NCBI GenBank assembly: GCA_019247605.1
Contig: JAFBAS010000012.1
Span: 1 to 62,787 of the forward strand
DNA: 62,787 bases
Source of the DNA: Hyphomicrobiales bacterium
GTDB taxonomy: Bacteria; Pseudomonadota; Alphaproteobacteria; Rhizobiales; Beijerinckiaceae
Reading direction: 5' to 3'
This document shows, one piece after another, positions 56,044 to 62,787 of this stretch; position 1 is the first letter of the stretch, and each line of letters begins with the position of its first letter. A program made the position numbers and the translations under genes. The notes beneath the pieces are model-generated. The model saw only the letters and a program-made list of their open reading frames with translations, ran no database searches and was not told where the DNA came from.

Positions 56044-57795
56044 TCAGCCGCCCGTGCGTATGCACTGGGCTCCGCTGGCCTTGAGCTGGGTGCAGATCTT
56101 GTCGGCCGCTTCGCGCGACACGGGTCCAACCTGCACGCGGTAATAGATGCCCTTGCTGCCGAGATCGGCGCGATGGATGGCGCCGCCACCAAGCTCTCCG
56201 GGGAATTGCTTTTGCAGCCGAGCCAAAGTCGCGCGTGCGTCGCTTTCCGATTGGCTCGAGGCAACCTGAGCGAAAGCGCTGCCCGCACTCGGGGTCTGGG
56301 TCGCGGCCGCGCTCATCGCGCTTGCCGCCGACTCGGGATTGACCGGCTCGGCTTTCGCGACCGTCGTTCGGCCCTTTTTGCCGGCCGGCGTGATCGAAAG
56401 GGGCGCCCCGTTCCCCGCATCCTGCGAAACGGATGCCGTTTCGGCCGGCTTCGCCTTCACGGGCTTTACGGTCGCCTTGCTCGGTTTGCTGCCTTGCGTG
56501 TCCGGCTGATCGTCGGTCGTGACCGCGGCTGAGGGCTTCGAATGTGTCGTATCGGCCGGCTTCTTGGCCGATGGAGTTGCGCTCGTCGTGGCGGAAGCCA
56601 CGCTGGGTGGCGAAGTGGTCTCGGCGGACGCCAAGGCCATCGGGGGCTTTGCGGGCGCGGATGCAGGCGCTGGCGCGTTATCCGCCTTTGCTTCCGGCTT
56701 CGAATCGCTTCGAGCATCGGGCTTCACGGCGAGATCGGCTTTGGGCTTGCCGTTAGGTGTCCCATCAGGCTTGATCGAGACGGTCGAAACCCGGCGCAAG
56801 GTGCCAAAAGTGGAGTTCTGAGACGCAGGCTGCGGCGGCTCGGGAAGAACCACACTGGCAGCGCTCGTCGGGAGCGGTTGGGCGGAGGGGGCCGAGGGCG
56901 TGAGTCCCGGCGAGACCGCAGCGTCGGCCGGCCCAGATGCGTTGTTCGCGCCAGGCCCCGAAAGAATGACGACGCCGGAGCCTGCGGGCGGCTGGGTCGC
57001 CGCGGGGTCGCGCGGCTGAGCAGCCCTTGCCGCCGCCACGACGTCGACGGGCTGCTCGGCGCGGGTCAAAGTGACTTGGCTCGGTTTGCCCGAAGGATCG
57101 GCGGCCCCAAGCGCGGTTTCCGAAGGGGTTTCCTGGTCCCCCGCCACCTTCGCCGGAAGTACTTTCATCGGCGTGTCATCGGCTTTGATCAACGGAGCTT
57201 CGCCACCGCTTATCCGGGCCATCGGCCCGCTGCGCATCACGACCGCGGCGCCGACGCCGACCCCGATCAGGACCAAAGGCACAGCGAGCGCAAGCGCGCG
57301 CGGAGAAACCCAACCTCGCCGCGCCGCAGTGTCGTGAGAGCCCTCCTCGGGAATTCCGGGAACGTCTTCGACATCATCGAACCTTCCCGCCTCACCCGCA
57401 TGGGCGGTCTCACCTTCGTAGTCGTCCTCTTCCCAATCTCGGGAGGTCAAATGAGCTTCGCCGTCAGCCTCATCGTCGACCTCGTCCCGGATGTCGGCGC
57501 CGTCTTCCTCAAAAGCGCTCTCCTCGGCATCGTCATCATGCGGCTCATAAGCAGGATCGGCGCGCAGAGCGTCCTTGATCGAGCTTTCGAGGTCGAAGTG
57601 TTTCTCCGAGGAGCCGGTCGAACTCTGCGCCCCGCTAGATGCAGTCCGGGGGGGATTGTCCCGTCCCACGATCCTTGCGAGCTCGGCGAGCGGATCATCG
57701 CTCTTCCTGGGAATCGACGCGACTGCCACTTCGCGCAGTTGACGTTCGAGATCGTCGAGATCGAGAGGCTGAACTGAGTTGTTTGACGAGGTCAT
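56044..57795 (-). CDS. SPOR domain-containing membrane protein
   Basis: A 583-residue protein. Residues 1-160 are acidic and likely cytoplasmic (DDLERQLREVAVASIP, then long Asp/Glu runs). A single membrane span lies at about 165-187. Residues 190-500 are a Pro/Ala/Ser/Lys-rich periplasmic linker. The C-terminal SPOR domain is at about 505-580 (FAQVASSQSESDARATLARLQ, YYRVQVGPVSREAADKICTQL), binding denuded glycan at division sites. It lies between argS and nagZ, as in rhizobia. Confidence 0.9.
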   Translation of the reverse strand: MTSSNNSVQPLDLDDLERQLREVAVASIPRKSDDPLAELARIVGRDNPPRTASSGAQSSTGSSEKHFDLESSIKDALRADPAYEPHDDDAEESAFEEDGADIRDEVDDEADGEAHLTSRDWEEDDYEGETAHAGEAGRFDDVEDVPGIPEEGSHDTAARRGWVSPRALALAVPLVLIGVGVGAAVVMRSGPMARISGGEAPLIKADDTPMKVLPAKVAGDQETPSETALGAADPSGKPSQVTLTRAEQPVDVVAAARAAQPRDPAATQPPAGSGVVILSGPGANNASGPADAAVSPGLTPSAPSAQPLPTSAASVVLPEPPQPASQNSTFGTLRRVSTVSIKPDGTPNGKPKADLAVKPDARSDSKPEAKADNAPAPASAPAKPPMALASAETTSPPSVASATTSATPSAKKPADTTHSKPSAAVTTDDQPDTQGSKPSKATVKPVKAKPAETASVSQDAGNGAPLSITPAGKKGRTTVAKAEPVNPESAASAMSAAATQTPSAGSAFAQVASSQSESDARATLARLQKQFPGELGGGAIHRADLGSKGIYYRVQVGPVSREAADKICTQLKASGAQCIRTGG

Positions 57796-57926
57796 TTCGG
57801 CCCTCACACTATCCCCCGCATCGCGGCTTCACGTTCTCGTGTATTCGAAAGCACCGCGAATGTGGCGTTAAGTTGATCCGTAGGTGCAGATTGCAAGACG
57901 TTTCAACTCAACGCGTTTCCTGAAAT

Positions 57927-59675
57927 TTACCGCATTTCATCGGGCGCCGATACCCCAATCACGATTAAGCCGGAAGCAAGCACGTTGCGCACTCCGGTGA
58001 CCAGGGCAAGCCGGGCAGTCGTTAAATTTGTCGAAGTTTGATTAACAAACCGTAAGCCCGGAAAATCCTTCCCCTTGTTCCAATGGGCGTGAAATTCACT
58101 TGCAAGTTCATAAAGATAAAATGTCGTCCGGTGCGGCTCCCGCGCCGCGGCCGCTTGTTCCACGATGCGCGGATATTGGGCGAGGAGCTTCAGGATCGAA
58201 CGCTCCGAAGGGTCCGAAAGGAGCGCGAGGTCGGCCTTCGCGAGAGCCGCAGCGTCGATTTCGAGCTCGCCCATGACTTCTCGTGTCTGGCGCCGCACGC
58301 TCTGGCAGCGGGCATGCGCGTATTGGACGTAGAAGACGGGGTTGTCCTTTGACTGCTCAATGACCTTGGCGAGGTCGAAGTCGAGCGGAGCGTCATTTTT
58401 GCGCATGAGCATCATGAAGCGCACCGCGTCCGCACCGACCTCGTCCACCACCTCCCGCAAGGTGACGAAATCACCGGCCCGTTTCGACATTTTGACCCGT
58501 TCGCCGTTCCGAAACAGGCGCACGAGCTGGCAGAGCCGCACATCAAGCGACGCCGTGCCGCCGCTGACGGCGCGCACCGCCGCCTGCATGCGCTTCACAT
58601 ACCCTCCGTGATCGGCACCGAGCACGTCGATCATCTTCTTGAAGCCGCGCTCGAACTTCGTTGCATGATAGGCGATGTCGGAAGCGAAATAGGTGAGGCT
58701 GCCGTCCGATTTTCGCAGCGGCCTGTCGACATCGTCACCGAAGGCAGTCGATCGAAACAGGGTCTGCTCCCGATCCTCCCAGTCCGGATCGACTTGGCCT
58801 TTCGGGGGTGGGAGCCTTCCCTGATATACGAGGCCGCGTGCCGCAAGATCGGCGATCACCGCCTCGACCCTGCCGCCCGCGAGGCTGCGTTCGGAAAAGA
58901 AGATGTCATGGCGGATGCCGAGCGCGGCGAGGTCCTGACGGATCAGCTCCATCATCGAATCGATGGCGGCGTCCCGAAACGTGGGCATCCACGCAGCTTC
59001 AGGTGCCTTGGCATATACCGGTCCGTGAAGCCGCGCGAGCTTCTCGCCGATCGGCTTGAGATAATCTCCCGGATAAAGCCCGGAAGGGATTTCGCCGATC
59101 GGCTCGCCGAGCGCCTCGCGATAACGAAGATGCACCGAGCGAGCGAGAACATCGACCTGGGAGCCCGCGTCGTTGATGTAATATTCGCGCGTGACCGCAT
59201 GACCGGCAAAGGCGAGAAGGCTCGCGATGGCATCGCCCACGACCGCGCCGCGACCATGCCCCACATGCATCGGGCCGGTGGGATTTGCGGAGACATATTC
59301 GACATTGACCTTGACGCCTTCGCCGAGCGTCGTTGCGCCGAATCTGGCGCCTTCTGCGAGGCTGACCCGCAACACCTGGTCGAAGACCTCAGGCTCGAGC
59401 GTGATGTTGATGAATCCGGGCCCTGCGAGCTCGACTTTCGCGACGCCCCGCGATTGGAGCCGCGGGGCAATTTTCTCCGCGAGCGCGCGCGGCGCCATCT
59501 TCGCCTCTTTCGCGAGCACCATCGCGGCGTTGGTGGAGATATCGCCATGGCTGCGGTCGCGCGGCGGCTCGCATACGACACGCGACAGATCGAGCCCTTG
59601 CGGCAACTCGCCTTCGGCCGTCATCGCGGCCAAGGCCGCCGTGATCCTGAGCTCGAAATCGTTGAAGATGTTCAT
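57927..59675 (-). CDS. argS: Arginine--tRNA ligase
   Basis: A 582-residue class I synthetase. The HIGH motif is [14 protein letters not shown] (about residues 131-144) and the KMSKS loop is [15 protein letters not shown] (about 395-409). The N-terminal Add1 domain and the C-terminal anticodon domain are intact. It starts the conserved argS-SPOR-nagZ-scpAB-tatABC string. The dgt dNTPase gene often found before argS is not present. Confidence 0.96.
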   Translation of the reverse strand: MNIFNDFELRITAALAAMTAEGELPQGLDLSRVVCEPPRDRSHGDISTNAAMVLAKEAKMAPRALAEKIAPRLQSRGVAKVELAGPGFINITLEPEVFDQVLRVSLAEGARFGATTLGEGVKVNVEYVSANPTGPMHVGHGRGAVVGDAIASLLAFAGHAVTREYYINDAGSQVDVLARSVHLRYREALGEPIGEIPSGLYPGDYLKPIGEKLARLHGPVYAKAPEAAWMPTFRDAAIDSMMELIRQDLAALGIRHDIFFSERSLAGGRVEAVIADLAARGLVYQGRLPPPKGQVDPDWEDREQTLFRSTAFGDDVDRPLRKSDGSLTYFASDIAYHATKFERGFKKMIDVLGADHGGYVKRMQAAVRAVSGGTASLDVRLCQLVRLFRNGERVKMSKRAGDFVTLREVVDEVGADAVRFMMLMRKNDAPLDFDLAKVIEQSKDNPVFYVQYAHARCQSVRRQTREVMGELEIDAAALAKADLALLSDPSERSILKLLAQYPRIVEQAAAAREPHRTTFYLYELASEFHAHWNKGKDFPGLRFVNQTSTNLTTARLALVTGVRNVLASGLIVIGVSAPDEMR

Positions 59676-59873
59676 TCAGGGCTCGCTGCTTCCGAAGCCG
59701 AGGCGACTCTGTTTGGCCTTGGAACGAGTTTGGGGAGGCGCGCCGCTAACGCACAAGCGAAGCTTAGTCAAACCGTCTTCTCAAATCCGAGAATTGCCCA
59801 AAGATTAGACCGCATTGCGCTGCGACTTCCGCAAAGGCACACTTTCGCATCGTAGTCCAAAGGCAAGCTCGCT

Positions 59874-60683
59874 TCACCGCAGCGTCGCGAGCATGAGTGC
59901 GGCCGCATCGAATTCGGCACGCCGCGCGGCTCGACGCGCGGCCGCTTCCGCGTCCTCACCCCAGGCTTCGATCTGAAAATCCTCATCCACATGGGCTGCC
60001 GCCCATACCTCGTCTGGCGATAGGCGACCATTGGCGAGGGCAAGGCCGAGGATGGCTGAACCGGTCAGAGTCGTCACCGCATGCAATGCCGCAAGACCGA
60101 ACGGCGCCGGCACATGCGAGACGGCCCGCCGGACGGCCTCCATCGCGTCGCTCTCCTGCTCGACGAACATGACACCCGCCCCGAGGTTGAAGCGAATGCC
60201 GAAAGCATCCCGCATGTGAGCGAGCGCAGGATCCCAATGCTCCGCCTGGCGCGCCGCGAGCCGCTGGTTTTCGGCCTCGCGATAACAAAGGAGATCGCTT
60301 CCGGCGTATTTCACGATCTCGCGCGCCACCGCCAGGGGCGCGGAGGCGACCGCATCGAGCGCGGCATAGACGAGGCGCGTGAGCGGCATCTTGGCCGGAT
60401 CGATCGAAACCTCCATGGCGCGCCATTCCGTGGCCAAAGCTTCGGCGAGGACAGCATTCGGCACCGCGAGCACATGCCTGCCCGGCGTGCGAACGAGCTT
60501 GCCGTCGAGCGTGAGCGCGAAGCCGTCAAGGTGGGAAGTGATGCCGACGTCGCGCCAAAAGCGTTTCGGGAGCACGCGCTTTGCGCCTCGTTTCGCCGCC
60601 TCGCCAGGATCGAGCGGGCTCGTCGCCGGCCCGAGCAGTCCTTCCAGAAAATCCGCGCTTTCGGTTTTGACGCCCTTGCTCAT
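59874..60683 (-). CDS. ATP12-family F1-ATPase assembly chaperone
   Basis: A 269-residue protein of the ATP12 family, homologous to the mitochondrial factor that shields F1 alpha subunits during assembly. The N-terminal half has KRFWRDVGITSHLDGFALTLDGKLVRTPGR and the middle part LTRLVYAALDAVA and ICRYAGSDLLCYR-like YAGSDLLCYREAENQRL. The start ATG shares one base with the rluC stop (TGATG). The homology is alphaproteobacterial, in line with mitochondrial ancestry. Confidence 0.92.
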   Translation of the reverse strand: MSKGVKTESADFLEGLLGPATSPLDPGEAAKRGAKRVLPKRFWRDVGITSHLDGFALTLDGKLVRTPGRHVLAVPNAVLAEALATEWRAMEVSIDPAKMPLTRLVYAALDAVASAPLAVAREIVKYAGSDLLCYREAENQRLAARQAEHWDPALAHMRDAFGIRFNLGAGVMFVEQESDAMEAVRRAVSHVPAPFGLAALHAVTTLTGSAILGLALANGRLSPDEVWAAAHVDEDFQIEAWGEDAEAAARRAARRAEFDAAALMLATLR

Positions 60684-61753
60684 CACTCCTCCGGCGCCTC
60701 GACGATGGGATCGTAGCGACCCGTGTCGAAGCCAAGCAGATTGAAGCTCTGCCTCATATGGGGCGGCAAAGGCGCGGAGACGTCGATGTTCTTTCCCCCA
60801 CGCGGATGCGGCACCACGATCCGCCGCGCCAAAAGATGGAGCTTGTTTTGCAGGCCGCCCGGGAATTCGAAATTTTCGATGTCGAAGTATTTGGGGTCGC
60901 CGATGATCGGGTGTCCCATATGGGCCGCATGCGCCCGCAACTGATGCGTGCGCCCGGTGACCGGCTTCATCGAAAGCCAGGCGAGCTTTTGCGCTGCGGT
61001 CTCGACCACGGCGTAATAGGTGACGGCATGCATCGCGCCTTCATCGCCATGAACGGCGATGCGCATGCGGCTGTCGCGCTCGCTCACCTCCTCCTTGGAG
61101 AGGAAGGTCGAAATTCTCCCGTTCCTCACACGAGGCACGCCTGCGACAAGCGCCCAATAGATCTTGCGCGCCGAGCGCGAGCGGAAGGTCTTTGCGAGCG
61201 CCGAAGCTGCAAAGCGCGTCTTCGCCACGAGAAGACAGCCCGACGTGTCCTTGTCGAGCCGATGCACGAGCCGGGCTCGCTCGCCGTCGCGCCCGCGGAG
61301 CGCCTCGAGCATGCCGTCCACATGCCGCGCCGTGCCTGAGCCGCCCTGCACCGCAAGCCCCATCGGCTTGTTGAGGACGAGCACGTCGTCATCCTCGTAA
61401 AGCGTGATGGAGGTGAGGAACTCGCGGGTCTTCGTGGCCTCCGCCGAAGTTTCGCTTGGTTTGTGCGGCGCGCTCATCGACAAGGGCGGCACCCGCACCT
61501 TTTGTCCGGCCACGAGCCGGTCCTTGGTCTCGACGCGCCGCCCGTCGACCCGCAATTCACCTTTGCGCACCAAGCGCTGAATGTGGCTGAAGGAGAGGCC
61601 TGGATGGCGCGCCTCGAGAAAACGATCGACGCGCATCCCTGATTCATCATTACTCACGACGAGGTGTTGCACCCCGAGCTTGTGCTCCGTCGTGTCACGG
61701 CGCGCGGTTTGGACATCTTTGTCCATATTCCTGGCAGAAGATTTCCGGCTCAC
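60683..61753 (-). CDS. rluC: RluC/RluD-type pseudouridine synthase
   Basis: A 356-residue RluA-family enzyme. The S4 RNA-binding domain (about residues 40-90) precedes the catalytic domain with HRLDKDTSGCLLVAKT (Asp at about residue 167) and RTHQLRAHAAHMGHPI. It probably modifies 23S rRNA at the RluC sites, but the exact uridines are not provable. The GTG start overlaps the preceding gene's stop (GTGA). Confidence 0.9.
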   Translation of the reverse strand: MSRKSSARNMDKDVQTARRDTTEHKLGVQHLVVSNDESGMRVDRFLEARHPGLSFSHIQRLVRKGELRVDGRRVETKDRLVAGQKVRVPPLSMSAPHKPSETSAEATKTREFLTSITLYEDDDVLVLNKPMGLAVQGGSGTARHVDGMLEALRGRDGERARLVHRLDKDTSGCLLVAKTRFAASALAKTFRSRSARKIYWALVAGVPRVRNGRISTFLSKEEVSERDSRMRIAVHGDEGAMHAVTYYAVVETAAQKLAWLSMKPVTGRTHQLRAHAAHMGHPIIGDPKYFDIENFEFPGGLQNKLHLLARRIVVPHPRGGKNIDVSAPLPPHMRQSFNLLGFDTGRYDPIVEAPEE

Positions 61754-62637
61754 GACAGACGTCCCGTCGTTACGGCGTAGACGAGGTCATGGAGGGAAAG
61801 GCCGGTTGCCACGCTGCGATCATATCCCGCCCGAAGCCGCGGCAGGATCTCCACGAGTTGGCCGCCCTTCCCATGGAGTCGAACGAGCCCGGCATTCTGC
61901 GCATCGACCAGAAGATCACGCACATGGGTGCGCGACACGCCGAACCTCTCGGCGAGTTCCGCGAAGGGAACGGGCGTATGCGGATGATCGGGCTCGGAGA
62001 GCGCCGCATGCAAGAGCGCGGTGATGATCATATGGCCGGCGGCGCGATTGAAGAACAGCATCACCTCGGGAAGCGTCACGAAGGCCCTCGCGCTCAAGGG
62101 CAGAAGGCGGAGCGCGACGCGCCCATGCGCGACCTGAAAGGCACGGTCGCGTCGCAGCGCCGGACCGTAATCATTTTGCGGGCGCAAGCGCGCAAGCGCC
62201 TTGTGATAAATCAGAAGCCAGTCGCGATCATGCGCGAGCATCTTCTCGGTCGGGCACAGGAGGCGCAGCCGCCGATCCCCGTCGGGAATGACGAGATCGA
62301 GGAAGCCCACGGCCCGCAAGCGGGCGACAAGATGGTCGACCTGCCTCCCGCTCGTGAGGCCGAACATCGCCATTTCCTGCTTGAGGCGCGAGATGGTGAG
62401 CCAGGTCTCGCGGCGCGACGGATCCTGTGCCGCGTGGAGCACCAGAGCGACCTTGTTGACGACGAAACGGCCCGATTCGATGAGAAGCCGCGTCAAGAAC
62501 GGATCGCCATCGTAAAGGGCGAGGTGGCGCTCGATATAAATCCTTCGCGCCTCGGGCAAGCGCGGATGCGCGAGGATTTCATCGACCGAAAGATGCGGCA
62601 CGCGCGCGACGAGCGTCTCGAGTTCGGAAAAGTCCAA
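61750..62637 (-). CDS. Uncharacterised protein with C-terminal winged helix
   Basis: A 295-residue protein I do not recognise. Residues 1-195 are alpha-helical with Leu/Arg pairs (LSVDEILAHPRLPEARRIYIERHLALYDGDP) and contain two hydrophobic stretches not long enough for clear spans. Residues about 215-275 form a helix-turn-helix (FAELAERFGVSRTHVRDLLVDAQNAGLVRL) like GntR or MarR-type winged helices. It starts with TTG after GAGGAG. It overlaps rluC by four bases, so the product may act with RNA modification or regulate the operon. Confidence 0.7.
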   Translation of the reverse strand: MDFSELETLVARVPHLSVDEILAHPRLPEARRIYIERHLALYDGDPFLTRLLIESGRFVVNKVALVLHAAQDPSRRETWLTISRLKQEMAMFGLTSGRQVDHLVARLRAVGFLDLVIPDGDRRLRLLCPTEKMLAHDRDWLLIYHKALARLRPQNDYGPALRRDRAFQVAHGRVALRLLPLSARAFVTLPEVMLFFNRAAGHMIITALLHAALSEPDHPHTPVPFAELAERFGVSRTHVRDLLVDAQNAGLVRLHGKGGQLVEILPRLRAGYDRSVATGLSLHDLVYAVTTGRLS

Positions 62638-62678
62638 TCTAGGCTCCTCGGCCTTTCGTTTTCACGCCTCGCGCAGGG

Positions 62679-62787
62679 CTAATAGCGAATTTTCCAGCGG
62701 CGTTCGAGGATGAGCATGCCATTCCAGGCGAGGCAAGTGACGAGCGCGAGCGTAAGCGCTGCCGGAGAGCCGAGCGGAACCACGCTC
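62679..62787 (-). CDS. C-terminus of an unidentified membrane protein (partial)
   Basis: The last 36 codons of a minus-strand gene that enters from the right edge. The translation has a hydrophobic segment (ALTLALVTCLAWNGMLILE) and a basic tail ending RRWKIRY. Too little is present to name it. Its stop lies 41 bases upstream of the winged-helix gene start. Confidence 0.6.
   Translation of the reverse strand, partial: SVVPLGSPAALTLALVTCLAWNGMLILERRWKIRY

Noticed and set aside
56542-57777. A 411-codon open frame opposite the SPOR protein gene
   Set aside because: Low-complexity codons of the SPOR linker read backwards; no recognisable fold.

Overview
The window is a GC-rich stretch of an alphaproteobacterial chromosome, most likely from the order Hyphomicrobiales (Rhizobiales). 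The evidence is the cell-cycle regulator CtrA together with its antagonist SciP (DUF1153), LpxI in place of LpxH, an ATP12-type F1-ATPase chaperone, a short ProS without editing domain, and two long gene strings in the order known from rhizobia. The genus cannot be told from the sequence. Nearly all the DNA is coding and most of it is housekeeping. There is no prophage, insertion sequence, CRISPR array, rRNA or recognisable tRNA.

Layout. 1-4.6 kb: end-truncated comEC, then gltX and gltA. 4.7-16.7 kb (minus strand): the envelope and translation string pyrH-frr-uppS-cdsA-rseP-bamA-lpxD-fabZ-lpxA-lpxI-lpxB, covering undecaprenyl and CDP-diacylglycerol precursors, outer-membrane protein assembly and lipid A. 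The usual dxr between cdsA and rseP is absent, and rpsB-tsf are not upstream of pyrH. 17-23 kb: mazG, an MHS-family transporter, and the two subunits of a methylcrotonyl-CoA carboxylase-type biotin enzyme. 23.1-27.3 kb: a vapBC toxin-antitoxin pair with a repeat-rich operator, then proS-lolC-lolD. 27.3-33.4 kb: a possible small RNA with its own terminator, a solute-binding protein, a PadR regulator with a perfect palindromic operator, and a divergent ABC transporter made of a double-domain permease and an ATPase with an extra C-terminal domain. 33.4-36.4 kb: DUF1028, cyclopropane fatty acid synthase and DUF1194. 36.5-43.9 kb: ctrA, an isolated fliJ, a major facilitator, a YbhN-type membrane protein, a PaiB-type protein, sciP and an amidase. 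44-46.7 kb: mnmA, a PmtA-like methyltransferase and a secreted phosphodiester glycosidase. 46.8-59.7 kb (minus strand): argS-SPOR-nagZ-scpA-scpB-tatA-tatB-tatC-serS-surE-pcm-nlpD-like, a classical rhizobial string joining translation, peptidoglycan recycling, chromosome condensation and protein export. 59.9-62.8 kb: an overlapping operon of an unknown winged-helix protein, rluC and atp12, plus the tail of a membrane protein.

The genes fall into three themes: outer-membrane biogenesis (lpx, bam, rseP, lol, nlpD-like), translation (gltX, proS, serS, argS, frr, mnmA, rluC) and cell-cycle control (ctrA, sciP, scpAB, fliJ). No new multi-gene system is obvious. The least explained items are the structured intergenic RNA candidate near 27.5 kb, an insertion of about 45 residues inside SerS, the missing dxr, the palindromes beside ctrA and sciP, and the uncharacterised winged-helix gene coupled to rluC.
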